A DNA stretch of 43,369 nucleotides. Origin: Flammeovirgaceae bacterium UBA5008 (GTDB lineage Bacteria; Bacteroidota; Bacteroidia; Cytophagales; Cyclobacteriaceae). The position numbers were made by a program, and so were the translations under genes. This document shows positions 7,309 to 16,625 of this stretch, one piece after another (the stretch's first letter is position 1; each line of letters begins with the position of its first letter). The DNA lies in the NCBI GenBank assembly GCA_002398365.1, contig DGYK01000047.1:1-43369 (forward strand). Direction: 5' to 3'. The notes beneath the pieces were generated by a model. The model ran no database searches. It was given only the letters and a program-made list of their open reading frames with translations, and was not told the DNA's origin.

Positions 7309-8283
7309 ATGTCTTCGTCTTTAGACAAAATAAAAGCCCCGGTGGCCCGGGAAATGGACGAGTTCGAGCACAAGTTTCGGGCTTCGATGAAAACGCGTGT
7401 CTTGTTGTTGGACAAGATCATGAATTACATTGTGAAGCGGAAGGGAAAGCAGATGAGGCCACTGTTTGTCTTTTTAAGTGCGGGCACGTGTGGCACCATC
7501 AATGAATCAACGTTTCGTGGCGCTTCTTTAATCGAATTGGTGCATACGGCCAGCTTGGTGCATGATGATGTAGTGGATAACTCTAACTACAGACGCGGAT
7601 TCTTTTCTGTGAATGCGCTGTGGAAAAATAAAATTGCCGTTTTAGTGGGAGACTTTCTGTTGACCCGCGGATTGTTTTTAGCGCTGGAACACAAAGACTA
7701 CGACTTGCTTTCCATCTGTACCGATGCAGTCAAAGAAATGAGCGAAGGCGAATTGATGCAAATGGAAAAAGCCAGGCGCCTGGATATTACCGAAGAGATT
7801 TATTACGAAATCATCCGACAGAAAACGGCTTCTCTAATTGCCTCTTGTTGTTCCATCGGGGCTAGTTCGGTGGGCTCTGCCAAAGAACAAGTAGATAAAA
7901 TGAAATTGTTTGGCGAGAAAGTAGGTATGGCCTTTCAAATCAAAGATGATCTCTTTGATTTTGGCGATGAAGAAATTGGTAAGCCACTGGGAATCGATAT
8001 CAAAGAAAAGAAAATGACGCTGCCGCTGATCTATGCTTTATCCAAAGCAAGCTGGCTGGAGAAACGCAAAATCATTGGCATTGTGAAAAATGAAAGTGAA
8101 AAGCCAAAGAAAGTGCAGGAGGTGATTGCTTTCGTGAAGAACTCAGGTGGTATAGAATATGCCAAGAAAGCTATGGATCGATATTATCAGGAAGCATTGC
8201 AACTGTTATCTGAATTTCCCGATTCAACGTATCGCACATCGCTGCGCGATCTGGTGCAGTTTACAATTGAGCGCAGAAATTAG
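7309..8283 (+). CDS. Polyprenyl (trans-prenyl) diphosphate synthase
   Basis: A 324-residue enzyme that condenses isopentenyl diphosphate onto allylic diphosphates, most likely giving the side chain of menaquinone. The first aspartate-rich motif DDVVD is at residues 86-90 (VHDDVVDNSNYRRG) and the second DDLFD at 213-217 (FQIKDDLFDFG). The KGKQMRP substrate-binding motif is near residue 45. The ATG at 7309 is preferred over a TTG at 7291. A box resembling TAnnTTTG (TAATATTG, 7296-7303) sits just before it, implying a very short leader. The stop codon overlaps that of the convergent gene. Chain length cannot be read from the sequence with confidence. Confidence 0.92.
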   Translation: MSSSLDKIKAPVAREMDEFEHKFRASMKTRVLLLDKIMNYIVKRKGKQMRPLFVFLSAGTCGTINESTFRGASLIELVHTASLVHDDVVDNSNYRRGFFSVNALWKNKIAVLVGDFLLTRGLFLALEHKDYDLLSICTDAVKEMSEGELMQMEKARRLDITEEIYYEIIRQKTASLIASCCSIGASSVGSAKEQVDKMKLFGEKVGMAFQIKDDLFDFGDEEIGKPLGIDIKEKKMTLPLIYALSKASWLEKRKIIGIVKNESEKPKKVQEVIAFVKNSGGIEYAKKAMDRYYQEALQLLSEFPDSTYRTSLRDLVQFTIERRN

Positions 8284-8747
8284 CTCGCCAACTTTACTTT
8301 GGATCGACCGGCCTCCAAAATGGCGTAATCCTTCACGGTTTGAAATAAAGAAGAGTCCAGATTTTCCGCTGCTGGGCCGGTTTGAGTTGGAATGAAGTTC
8401 CCCTCACTTTCCCACCATTTTTTAGCATTGTCTTTGGCGGAAGCTTTATCAATTTCAAAGTAGTTGATGATGGAATCTGAGATAATCCAGGGCTTGGAGA
8501 TGCCAGCATATTTTTCAAAAATCATGTTGCGCATCTGGGTGCCGCTCGGCTGATTATTGAAATGCGATATGGTGTACGACATGGTTTCGGGTTCGGTCAT
8601 TATCATATCCCAGTAACGCTTTGAAGTCACTACCTGAGCGGTAGTTAACAAATAACCGAATCCTTTTTCGATGGGTTCCTTCGTTATTTGGCAAGATGCC
8701 TTAAATTCTTTCTTTTTCTTGCCGAAGAGGGTATCAAACAATGCCAT
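8280..8747 (-). CDS. Hypothetical protein, convergent with prenyl synthase
   Basis: A 155-residue soluble protein that I do not recognise. It starts with a lysine patch (FGKKKKEFK). Then comes a segment, CQITKEPIEKGFGYLLTT, that looks like the opening of small proteins with a modified zinc-knuckle-like start, although only one cysteine is present. A Trp-rich middle (RYWD, KKWWESEG) and a C-terminal helix follow. It has no signal peptide or membrane segment. Its TAA overlaps the TAG of the prenyl synthase gene by 3 bases, so the two genes converge with no space for a terminator between them. Confidence 0.7.
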   Translation of the reverse strand: MALFDTLFGKKKKEFKASCQITKEPIEKGFGYLLTTAQVVTSKRYWDMIMTEPETMSYTISHFNNQPSGTQMRNMIFEKYAGISKPWIISDSIINYFEIDKASAKDNAKKWWESEGNFIPTQTGPAAENLDSSLFQTVKDYAILEAGRSKVKLAS

Positions 8748-8810
8748 AACTTCCTTTATTTATTGTATTAGATACTCTCAAACGGTCAAATAGTTGCACG
8801 ATTCATACAA

Positions 8811-10304
8811 TTAATTCGATGATTCACGCGCTTTTACGGGCGCTGCACTCTTGGCCGGTTGTGTTTTCTTGAGCTTTTCGAAGCGTTCGTGCTTGGTAAA
8901 GAAGTCGTCTAACTGCTTCACGGGCAGTTTTTTAGCAATGATTTTCTTCTTGTCATCTAAAATATAGATGGTAGGGGTGGTTTCGGCATGGTAATACTTA
9001 GAGTAGTGCTCTTTCATATACGTGCGCGGACCATTCACCGTAATCCACGGAGTTTTAAACTCATTGATGAACTTCTTCATCTTGGCGATGCTGGTGTCAG
9101 AAGCTACGGCAAATACCTCAAAGTTGTACTTGGCCTTGCTCTTATTATAAAACTCAACCAGCTTCGGTGTTTCTTCACGGCAATGCCCGCAGTCCGGATC
9201 AAAAATGAATAAAATGGTGTATTTATTCTTGATGTCATACATCGAGCGGGGCTGCAGGTTTTGATCTTGCATAATCAAGTTGGCACCCACCCGACCGATC
9301 ATACTAATTCTGATTTTATCCGCATGATCTTTCAAACTCTTTTTAATGGAGGCATTAGCCCAGTAATCCATTTCACCGGAGGCAAAGTATTTATCATTTA
9401 AACTGACAAATACTTCGTCAAGTCCCATGATTTCAGGTGCCTGATACATCACCATTAAACTATAAACCAAGTACTTATAGGTTTCTTTGTTTTTCTTAGC
9501 CTTGTTCACAATTCCTGTAATGGCACGCATGATCGTGTCTGGTGCAGGCACAAATAATTTATCCAGATATTCTTTTACTTTTTCCTGATAAAAAGGACGC
9601 GGTAAACGAACCATGGCATCATCGCCCAAATCCATGTTATCAAAGAAATGATCGCGGTAGTATCTTAACTGAAAGGTGGAATCAATGGAGCCATCGGCCT
9701 TTTTAGGAGGCGCGGGAACATCGATCGTGCGCGTTACATTTAACAAACGGGCGGTAACGGTGGTAGGATTTTTCTCAATTAATTGCTTTTGGTAGTTCAT
9801 CACCTTTTCGTTCAGCTTGCCAAAAGCTTCGCGTGCTTCTTTCTTCTGATCTTCTTTCAGCGTGCTGTCTTTCAATATCTTAATGATCGGTTCCGCTTCA
9901 CCACTCTGTGCCCCGATAAACTGAAGGTTTTCAAAAAACAATTGATTATCTAGGTCGCCTTTGATAGTCAGGTTTTTAATGTATTCATCGATTTGCAAAT
10001 AATTGCTGGCGCTGGTTTCCATGGAAAAGAATTGGTCTTTGCCCACCACAAAGTCGAATAACTTATTCTTGGCGAGCACCAAATAATAAGCACCTTCCGG
10101 CAAGGTTGTTTTGCCATCAAAGTGAAATATTCCGCCCTTTACTTGTGCGGTATCGCGGATCACGTTCGTTTCACCAAAGTAGCTGCCTAAATACACAGTG
10201 GTGTCTTTCCAGCTTTTAATCTTAAAATCAATGCGATAGCCGGTCTGAGAAAACGAGGCAAAGGCACAACCTAAAATGGCTAATAATACACTGGCACGTT
10301 TCAT
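8811..10304 (-). CDS. TlpA-like thioredoxin with DUF4369 N-terminus
   Basis: A 497-residue exported protein with a signal peptide in residues 1-20. Residues about 20-120 resemble DUF4369, a beta-rich domain common in Bacteroidota thiol proteins, followed by a helical middle part (DUF5106-like). The C-terminal thioredoxin domain has the active site DPDCGHCREE near residue 372 and a cis-Pro stretch (ETTPTIYIL). It probably reduces or exchanges disulfides in the periplasm and may be membrane-associated. It is transcribed alone, divergent from gldA. A weak box, CAATTTTG, with TTTG 16 bases upstream lies at 10333-10360 on this strand. Confidence 0.88.
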   Translation of the reverse strand: MKRASVLLAILGCAFASFSQTGYRIDFKIKSWKDTTVYLGSYFGETNVIRDTAQVKGGIFHFDGKTTLPEGAYYLVLAKNKLFDFVVGKDQFFSMETSASNYLQIDEYIKNLTIKGDLDNQLFFENLQFIGAQSGEAEPIIKILKDSTLKEDQKKEAREAFGKLNEKVMNYQKQLIEKNPTTVTARLLNVTRTIDVPAPPKKADGSIDSTFQLRYYRDHFFDNMDLGDDAMVRLPRPFYQEKVKEYLDKLFVPAPDTIMRAITGIVNKAKKNKETYKYLVYSLMVMYQAPEIMGLDEVFVSLNDKYFASGEMDYWANASIKKSLKDHADKIRISMIGRVGANLIMQDQNLQPRSMYDIKNKYTILFIFDPDCGHCREETPKLVEFYNKSKAKYNFEVFAVASDTSIAKMKKFINEFKTPWITVNGPRTYMKEHYSKYYHAETTPTIYILDDKKKIIAKKLPVKQLDDFFTKHERFEKLKKTQPAKSAAPVKARESSN

Positions 10305-10413
10305 TTGGTGATGATTTGGTTTACACGAATTGCAAAATTGCTCATTATCTGAAGATCAAACAACGCAATTTATGGGCCAAAAGGCAATTAGGTAAACTTC
10401 TCAACTTTTAAAC

Positions 10414-10421
10414 TATTTTTG
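10414..10421 (+). promoter_or_regulatory. -7 box of the gld operon
   Basis: TATTTTTG is a full match to TAnnTTTG, 10 bases before the gldA start codon. The -33 region shows no clear TTG, so assignment rests on this box and its position. Confidence 0.4.
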
Positions 10422-10431
10422 CGCCACTAAA

Positions 10432-11355
10432 ATGTCACTCGTCATTTCCCATCTTACGAAGCAATATGGCCAGCAATTGGCGGTGAAGGACATTTCCTTT
10501 TCTATTGAGAAGGGAGAGATTGTGGGATTCCTCGGCCCGAATGGTGCAGGTAAATCGACCACCATGAAAATTGCCACCACCTATCTTCCACCCACCAATG
10601 GAACGGTGCACGTCAACGGGTTTGATGTGGTGAAACAACCGATGGAGGTGCGCAAGATCATTGGATACCTGCCGGAGCATAATCCTTTGTATCTGGATAT
10701 GTATGTGCACGAATACTTATCATTTGTTTGTGGGGTTTATGGTATTACGGGCAGTGAACGGAAACAGCGGGTGGCAGAAATGATTGAGTTGTGCGGACTC
10801 ACCAAAGAACAGAACAAAAAAATAGAATCGCTTTCCAAAGGTTACCGGCAGCGGGTTGGTTTAGCACAAGCATTGATCCATAACCCGAGCGTGCTGATCT
10901 TAGATGAACCAACGTCCGGTTTAGATCCCAATCAGATTATTGAAATCCGCAAATTGATCAAGCAAATCAGTGCAAATAAAACAGTTATTCTTTCAACGCA
11001 CATCATGCAAGAGGTGGAGGCGTTGTGTGATCGGGTAATAGTAATTCGCCAGGGTGAGATTGTGGCCGATGATCGTTTGAAAAATCTGTTATCGCAACGA
11101 GATGGGGTGAAAATATTATTAGTTGAGTGGGAGGGAACCATTGCCGTGGAAGATCTGCAAACTTTGGCGGGCGTTCGATCGGTTACGCAAACTGGTAAAT
11201 CGTTCCGAATTGTTACCGAAGTGAATGTGGATGTGCGCGCGGAGTTGTTTCGCCTTTCGGCAGAAAAGAAATTATCATTATTGTCGTTGCGCGAGGAAGA
11301 AAGCAATTTGGAAGAAATATTTCGTTCACTTACTTCATCTGAAACGGTAGCATGA
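10432..11355 (+). CDS. gldA: GldA, ABC transporter ATP-binding subunit
   Basis: A 307-residue ATPase with Walker A GPNGAGKST (35-43), signature LSKGYRQ (134-140), Walker B LILDEP (155-160) and the switch histidine H190 (STHIMQEVE). The extended C-terminus (about 220-307) is typical of GldA-type and other drug or gliding exporters. With GldF and GldG it forms an ABC transporter linked to gliding motility in Bacteroidota, though homologues occur in non-gliders. The stop overlaps the gldF start (ATGA), so translation is probably coupled. Confidence 0.93.
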   Translation: MSLVISHLTKQYGQQLAVKDISFSIEKGEIVGFLGPNGAGKSTTMKIATTYLPPTNGTVHVNGFDVVKQPMEVRKIIGYLPEHNPLYLDMYVHEYLSFVCGVYGITGSERKQRVAEMIELCGLTKEQNKKIESLSKGYRQRVGLAQALIHNPSVLILDEPTSGLDPNQIIEIRKLIKQISANKTVILSTHIMQEVEALCDRVIVIRQGEIVADDRLKNLLSQRDGVKILLVEWEGTIAVEDLQTLAGVRSVTQTGKSFRIVTEVNVDVRAELFRLSAEKKLSLLSLREEESNLEEIFRSLTSSETVA

Positions 11356-12074
11356 TCCGCGTTTTCTATAAAGAGTTTAATGGCTTTTTGCATTCGCTGA
11401 TTGCGTATTTGGTAATCGGTGTCTTTCTGACAGCCATGGGTTTGCTTACCTGGATTTTTCCGGATACTTCGGTGCTCGATTATGGCTTTGCTGATTTAGA
11501 TACCTTGTTTTCGATGGGGCCGTATGTATTTATATTCCTGATCCCTGCCATAACCATGAAAAGTTTTGCGGAAGAGAAGAAGCTGGGAACCCTGGAGTTA
11601 CTCTTAACAAAGCCGCTGACCGATTGGGACGTGGTGATTGGTAAATATTTAGCGGCTTTTGCCTTGGTATTGGTGGCTCTGTTCCCTACCGTGATTTATT
11701 ATTTTTCCGTTTCCCGCTTGGGAAATCCCATTGGTAATATTGATTCCGCTTCCGTAGCAGGTTCGTATGTTGGCCTTGCATTGCTGGCTTCTATCTTTTG
11801 TTCGATTGGTATTCTCACCTCTACTTTTTCGAATAATCAGATTGTGTCATTTATAGTTTCTGCGTTTCTCTGCTTCTTTTTTTATACGGGCTTTGATTCG
11901 CTTTCGGCTTTTGCAACCGACTATGCCTTGGCGATTAAGCAAATCGGAATTTTGTATCACTACGAATCGTTGAGCAAAGGTTTGATTGACAGCCGCGATG
12001 TGATCTATGCAATTACGCTCACGGCCTTTTTCTTATTGACCACCAAAATTATTGTTGCGAGCAGACTATGGTAA
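11352..12074 (+). CDS. gldF: GldF, ABC transporter permease subunit
   Basis: A 240-residue inner-membrane protein with about six hydrophobic helices. It carries the permease-type cytoplasmic segment SFAEEKKLGTLELLLTKPLTDWDVVIG (given here as two parts: the EEKKLGTLELLL turn near residue 75 and the following TKPLTDWDVV), which contacts the ATPase in ABC-2 type exporters. Its length matches GldF. It sits between gldA (4-base overlap) and gldG (7-base overlap), so subunit stoichiometry is likely set by coupled translation. Confidence 0.92.
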   Translation: MIRVFYKEFNGFLHSLIAYLVIGVFLTAMGLLTWIFPDTSVLDYGFADLDTLFSMGPYVFIFLIPAITMKSFAEEKKLGTLELLLTKPLTDWDVVIGKYLAAFALVLVALFPTVIYYFSVSRLGNPIGNIDSASVAGSYVGLALLASIFCSIGILTSTFSNNQIVSFIVSAFLCFFFYTGFDSLSAFATDYALAIKQIGILYHYESLSKGLIDSRDVIYAITLTAFFLLTTKIIVASRLW

Positions 12075-13756
12075 ATTGGCGCACCAGTAAAAAGATTGGC
12101 GATCTGCTCTTATGGGCAAACGGGTTGGTAGTATTGGTACTCATCAATTTATTAGCATCTTCCCATTTCTTCCGCATCGACCTCACCGAAGAAAAGCGCT
12201 ACACCATCAAACCGCAGACAAAAGAAATGCTGGCCAATCTGGATGATGAAGTGTTTGTGGAAGTCTTTTTAGAAGGAGAATTGAATCCGGGCTTCAAGCG
12301 CTTTCAAAAGGCCATCCGCGAAACGTTGGATGAGTTCCGCATTTATTCGAATAATAAGATCCGCTACACATTCACAGATCCCAATCAAGCCATTGGTGAA
12401 AAGGCGCGAAATGAATACATGAGTGAATTGGCTGCGAAAGGAATCAGTCCGATGAATGTGATTGAAACAAAAGACGGACAGCGAGTCGAGAAGTTTGTTT
12501 TTCCGGGCGCGTTGGTTTCTTATGGTGGATTTGAAACGGGCGTCATGATGTTGAAAGGAAGCCGGGCGCAAGGATCACAAGAAGTGTTAAACCAATCCAT
12601 TGAAAATGTAGAATTTGAATTGGCTAATGCGATTTATAAGATGGCCAACACGCAACGTAAAAAGTTAGGTTGGGTAAAAGGACATGGCGAATTGGATAGT
12701 TTGCAGATGGCTAGTTTTAATGCCGCCTTGCTGGAGCAATACGATGTGTTCAAAACGGATTTGTCTAAGAAAAAATCTTTCAATCATTACGATGCGCTGA
12801 TTATTGCGAAACCGAGAGCGGAATTTTCAGAAAAGGAGAAGTATCATTTGGATCAATATCTGATGCGTGGAGGCAAAGCACTCTTATTGTTGGATCGTTT
12901 GGATGCCAGCATGGATAGTGCTTCGAGTGAAAATTATTTTGCCTTTCCGTACAATCTTAATTTAGATGATCAATTGTTTAAGTATGGTGTGCGTATCAAT
13001 CCTGATTTGATCCAAGATCGTGTTTCCGGCAAATATCCGATTGTGGTTGGCAATGCAGGTAACCGTCCGCAGATGATGCAACTGGATTGGCCTTTCTTTC
13101 CATTACTTAATCAATATGCTGATCATCCCATCACCCGAAATATGGATGCGATTCAATCGAAGTTCGTTAGCAGCATCGACACGGTAAAGGCAGTAGGTGT
13201 GCGAAAAACTCCTTTGTTATTTTCTTCTGCGTATTCGCGAAAGCTAACAGCTCCGGTGAAGGTAAGTGTCAATGATTTACGGAGGCAATTGAAAGAAGAA
13301 AGCTTTGCTTCGGGAAAGATACCGGTAGCGTATTTGCTGGAAGGAACATTTACTTCAGTGTACAAAAATCGCTTTGCACCGGAAGGTGTGGATTCCGCAA
13401 AATTTGTAGAACAAAGTGTCCCCACGAAGATTATTGTCATGGCGGATGGCGATATAGCGCGCAATGATATTAATCCACGAGAGAACAAGCCGCAGCAGTT
13501 AGGGTATGATCCGTTTTCACGTTACACTTTTGCCAACCAGGATTTGTTGTTGAATATGGTGGCGTACCTAACCGATGAAAATGGTTTGATCAAGGCGCGC
13601 AATAAAGAAGTGAAGATTCGTCCGCTGGACAAAGAGAAGATTCGCAACGAAAGAACATATTGGCAATTGATCAATTTGGTAATGCCATTGGTAGTTTTGG
13701 TGGCGATGGGATTGTTGTTGACGTATCTGCGCAAAGCACGCTATGCCCGATTTTAG
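12068..13756 (+). CDS. gldG: GldG, gliding-associated ABC transporter substrate-binding subunit
   Basis: A 562-residue protein with one N-terminal membrane helix (about 12-34), a large periplasmic domain beginning RIDLTEEKRYTI, and a C-terminal membrane helix (about 537-556) ending in basic residues (RKARYARF). The LTEEKRYT opening and the later GWVKGHGELD segment are characteristic of GldG and related auxiliary transport proteins. It completes the gldA-gldF-gldG set. The next gene starts 2 bases after its stop codon. Confidence 0.93.
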   Translation: MVNWRTSKKIGDLLLWANGLVVLVLINLLASSHFFRIDLTEEKRYTIKPQTKEMLANLDDEVFVEVFLEGELNPGFKRFQKAIRETLDEFRIYSNNKIRYTFTDPNQAIGEKARNEYMSELAAKGISPMNVIETKDGQRVEKFVFPGALVSYGGFETGVMMLKGSRAQGSQEVLNQSIENVEFELANAIYKMANTQRKKLGWVKGHGELDSLQMASFNAALLEQYDVFKTDLSKKKSFNHYDALIIAKPRAEFSEKEKYHLDQYLMRGGKALLLLDRLDASMDSASSENYFAFPYNLNLDDQLFKYGVRINPDLIQDRVSGKYPIVVGNAGNRPQMMQLDWPFFPLLNQYADHPITRNMDAIQSKFVSSIDTVKAVGVRKTPLLFSSAYSRKLTAPVKVSVNDLRRQLKEESFASGKIPVAYLLEGTFTSVYKNRFAPEGVDSAKFVEQSVPTKIIVMADGDIARNDINPRENKPQQLGYDPFSRYTFANQDLLLNMVAYLTDENGLIKARNKEVKIRPLDKEKIRNERTYWQLINLVMPLVVLVAMGLLLTYLRKARYARF

Positions 13757-13758
13757 TT

Positions 13759-14691
13759 ATGCAAGAAAATAGAAACCTCTATTTGTTGATTTCATTGATA
13801 GCGTTGTCGCTGATCACGGCTTTTGTTTTGATCTGGAACAGCAGCGACTCAGCAGATATAGATAAATCCCTCTTTAAAATAGCCGCTGATAATAAAGTAG
13901 ATAAAATTCAATTTGAATCCGCGAAAGGAAAAGTAGAACTCACTTTTAATGGCTCAAAATGGTTAGTGAATAATCAACACGAAGCGGATGCGCAGATGGT
14001 GACCGTGTTTTTTGCTTCACTGCTGCAGTCAGAACCCAAGCGTGAATTGACAGGAGCATTTCGTGATTCAATTCAACAGCGAATGAAGCAAACGGGCATT
14101 CAGGTAAAACTATGGGAAGGTGATGCGATCGTAAAAGAAATGACGGTGGTTGGCAACGAGCCCAAAACGGAAACGTATTTTCAGTTGCCCGGTGAACAAC
14201 CCTATTTTGTAACCATTCCCGGATATCGGGTATATGTGGCCTCTATCTTTGAGTTGACCGCGAACGAGTGGCGCGATAAGCGCATCTTTAATTTTAATTG
14301 GCAAAACTTCAAATCATTGAAATCGCATTTGCCTGCAGATTCGGCACAGGATTTTACGGTGACATTGGCCAATGGATTATTTGGCATTGAAGAAGTAGCG
14401 GTAACAGATACTACCAAACTAAGTCAGTACTTAGAGTCGATTTTTAATCTCAGGGCTGATCGTTTCTTAACATCAGAAGAGATTCAGCAGGAGGATAGTT
14501 TACTTTCGGGCAAACCCATCATGGTGCTTACTATTCAGGATATTGCTAAGCACCAATTGCGATTGTCGGTCATGGGAAATAGCAAGAAGAGCAGTGGTTT
14601 AATCGCAACCATTAATCAGGAGGCAATTATCCTCCAGCCAAGGCGATTCGAGCCTCTATTTCGCAAACGATCTTACTTCGTTCTCAAATAA
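13759..14691 (+). CDS. DUF4340 domain protein of the gld operon
   Basis: A 310-residue protein with one N-terminal membrane helix (about 7-26) and a periplasmic part. Residues 40-170 match the DUF4340 pattern: a strand with DKIQFESAKGKVELT, then GSKWLVNN, then a segment about side-chain removal. In several bacteria DUF4340 proteins follow GldG-like transporter genes, so it is probably an accessory subunit of the same transporter. The ATG at 13759 was chosen because it follows the gldG stop by 2 bases; an in-frame extension to 13660 would lie inside gldG. Confidence 0.82.
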   Translation: MQENRNLYLLISLIALSLITAFVLIWNSSDSADIDKSLFKIAADNKVDKIQFESAKGKVELTFNGSKWLVNNQHEADAQMVTVFFASLLQSEPKRELTGAFRDSIQQRMKQTGIQVKLWEGDAIVKEMTVVGNEPKTETYFQLPGEQPYFVTIPGYRVYVASIFELTANEWRDKRIFNFNWQNFKSLKSHLPADSAQDFTVTLANGLFGIEEVAVTDTTKLSQYLESIFNLRADRFLTSEEIQQEDSLLSGKPIMVLTIQDIAKHQLRLSVMGNSKKSSGLIATINQEAIILQPRRFEPLFRKRSYFVLK

Positions 14692-14788
14692 TCGCCAGCA
14701 AGTAGTTTTCGGCAGGTGAATGGAACGGGTTGTTTTATCTAAAGGCAGCTTCGCTTCGTTGTAGAGGTATAACAAAAACAATCTGCTT

Positions 14789-15259
14789 ATGAAAACGTTA
14801 AAAATTCTCCCGCTCTTTTTGGTCATTTCCCTATTGTTCTCATTTGCTCCTATTGATGAGAAGCCGGAAGTCGATGATTTAAGGTGTTTGCAGCAAACAG
14901 TATCAATTTCTTCGAGTGCCGGTTCTACCAATTCCGGGATCATTACGATTTATCAGAATCAAACGGTCACACTTTATACGACCTCCATTTGTACTGCCAC
15001 CAGTTACACTTGGACAATTGATCCAGGGTCAGCTTCACGAACAACTTCTACTAACTCCATTACTATATCCGGAGGCGATTTTTTGTGGTACCCTGCAGGT
15101 GGTTGCGAAGAGTTTAATTCACACATTGTGGATGGTGTATATTACGCCACCTTAACAGTTCAAACCAGTATCTCTAATCCATATACAGTTCAAATTGCTA
15201 TTCCGGGGGTCGGACAATGTACCTATCCTGAATGGCCACCTTTGGAATTACCTCATTAA
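14789..15259 (+). CDS. Small secreted protein of unknown function
   Basis: A 156-residue protein with a clear signal peptide (residues 1-21, ending near SFAPIDEK). The mature part is rich in Ser, Thr, Tyr and Pro with few charged residues and looks like one immunoglobulin or PKD-like beta-sandwich (TSYTWTIDPGSASRTT, SGGDFLWYPAGG). Four cysteines could pair in the periplasm or outside the cell. It lacks a recognisable T9SS sorting tail. A 97-base gap to the gld operon and a hairpin behind it suggest a separate short transcript. Confidence 0.7.
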   Translation: MKTLKILPLFLVISLLFSFAPIDEKPEVDDLRCLQQTVSISSSAGSTNSGIITIYQNQTVTLYTTSICTATSYTWTIDPGSASRTTSTNSITISGGDFLWYPAGGCEEFNSHIVDGVYYATLTVQTSISNPYTVQIAIPGVGQCTYPEWPPLELPH

Positions 15260-15275
15260 CTGAGTATAACCGAGG

Positions 15276-15320
15276 TAAAAAAGGGCTTCCGGGCTGGTAA
15301 ACTGTCCGGAAGTTCTTATT
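15276..15320 (+). terminator. Hairpin after the secreted protein gene
   Basis: CTTCCGG (286-292 of this kilobase) pairs with CCGGAAG (306-312). G-U and A-U pairs extend the stem to about 12 bp on the plus strand, followed by TTCTTATTT. This is probably a terminator insulating dnaN, though its T tract is imperfect. Confidence 0.6.
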
Positions 15321-15354
15321 TGAGATACTCGTTTTCAGGATTGGTTTTTCTTTA

Positions 15355-15362
15355 TAACTTTA
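15355..15362 (+). promoter_or_regulatory. Probable -7 box of dnaN
   Basis: TAACTTTA differs from TAnnTTTG only in the last base and lies 31 bases before the dnaN start codon. The -33 region holds TTTTC rather than TTTG, so this is tentative. Confidence 0.35.
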
Positions 15363-15393
15363 CCGTCCGTTATAAATCAAACCACTGATACTG

Positions 15394-16518
15394 ATGAAGT
15401 TTATTGTCAATTCTAGTTACCTGCTCAAGCAGCTTTCTAACATTAATGGCGTAATCACTACTAATCCGGTAGTTCCAATTCTAGAAAACTTCCTTTTTGA
15501 AATAGATAAGAGCAACCTGACGGTTACAGCTTCTGATTTGCAAACTTCTATGATCACTGAGATTACAGTGGAATCGAAGGAGAAAGGAAGCATTGCCGTG
15601 CCAGCTCGTATTTTGTTGGACACGCTAAAAAACTTGCCTGATCAGCCTGTTACTTTTTCAATTGACGCTTCCACTTACAGCATCGAGATCAGTTCCGATA
15701 ACGGTCGCTATAAATTAGCAGGCGAAAATGCTACCGACTTCCCGAAAGTACCAGCGGTTTCTAACGACTTCTCTGCTTTGATTTCTTCTGAAGTTTTAGC
15801 GAAAGCCGTGAACAATACCATCTTTGCTACCAGCAGCGATGAATTACGCCCTGCGATGACAGGTGTTTATGTAAACTTAGGCGAAAAGAATACCACGTTT
15901 GTAGCTACGGACGGCCACCGTTTGGTGCGCTACCGCAGATCAGATATTAAATCAGACAATGGCAATGCGATCATCATTCCGCGTAAAGCATTGAATTTAT
16001 TGAAAGCAACATTGCCAACCGAAAATACGGATGTCAGCATCGACTTTAACATGGCGAATGCTTTCTTCAAATTTGGAAACATCCGGATGATTTGCCGCCT
16101 GATCGATGAACGCTTCCCGGATTACGAAAATGTAATCCCTACATCAAATCCAATCAAGATGACCATCAGCCGTACAGACCTGTTGAGTTCATTGAAGCGT
16201 ATTTCAATCTACGCCAATAAAACTACCCATCAGGTGCGTTTGAAAATCACCGGAAGTGAATTGCAAATTTCTGCTGAAGATTTGGATTTCTCGAACGAAG
16301 CCAACGAGCGCCTTTCATGCGAGCACGAAGGTGAAGACATTGAGATTGGTTTCAATGCGAAGTTTTTGGTAGAGATGTTGAGCAACGCTACTGCCGATCA
16401 GATTAAATTGAACATGTCTGCGCCCAATAAAGCCGGTGTTATTACACCAGCCGAAAAAGATAAAGCAGAAGATATTTTGATGTTGGTGATGCCGGTAATG
16501 CTGAATCAATACGTATAG
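15394..16518 (+). CDS. dnaN: DNA polymerase III beta sliding clamp
   Basis: A 374-residue protein with the three-domain clamp plan. Recognisable segments are MKFIVNSSYLLKQL at the start, the FATSSDELRPAMTGVYVN region in domain 2 and the conserved end LMLVMPVML. The clamp encircles DNA and tethers polymerase and repair enzymes. It lies just downstream of gldG and DUF4340, an arrangement I recall from other Bacteroidota. No dnaA gene or cluster of DnaA boxes is visible, so the window gives no sign of the replication origin. Confidence 0.97.
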   Translation: MKFIVNSSYLLKQLSNINGVITTNPVVPILENFLFEIDKSNLTVTASDLQTSMITEITVESKEKGSIAVPARILLDTLKNLPDQPVTFSIDASTYSIEISSDNGRYKLAGENATDFPKVPAVSNDFSALISSEVLAKAVNNTIFATSSDELRPAMTGVYVNLGEKNTTFVATDGHRLVRYRRSDIKSDNGNAIIIPRKALNLLKATLPTENTDVSIDFNMANAFFKFGNIRMICRLIDERFPDYENVIPTSNPIKMTISRTDLLSSLKRISIYANKTTHQVRLKITGSELQISAEDLDFSNEANERLSCEHEGEDIEIGFNAKFLVEMLSNATADQIKLNMSAPNKAGVITPAEKDKAEDILMLVMPVMLNQYV

Positions 16519-16536
16519 ACTTTAAATACCTAAATC

Positions 16537-16567
16537 GAAAAGCCGGATGTTATGTCCGGCTTTTTTT
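16537..16567 (+). terminator. dnaN terminator
   Basis: AAAAGCCGGA and TCCGGCTTTTTTT flank a 7-base loop 19 bases after the dnaN stop. This is a textbook intrinsic terminator on the plus strand. Confidence 0.9.
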
Positions 16568-16625
16568 ATGCCCGATTGCGAGCCACCAATTATTTGGCTA
16601 GCTTAAGACTTCAAATTAATTCGCC

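Noticed and set aside
12269..12571. Antisense open frames inside gldG, and similar ones inside most long genes
   Set aside because: Codon use and amino-acid content are those of shadow frames, with no start signals or recognisable domains.
13660..13758. Longer N-terminus of the DUF4340 protein
   Set aside because: It lies within the gldG coding sequence, and the ATG at 13759 directly precedes a normal membrane anchor.
15260..15393. Replication origin beside dnaN
   Set aside because: No dnaA gene, DnaA-box cluster or AT-rich unwinding region is visible, and dnaN in this phylum is often far from the origin.
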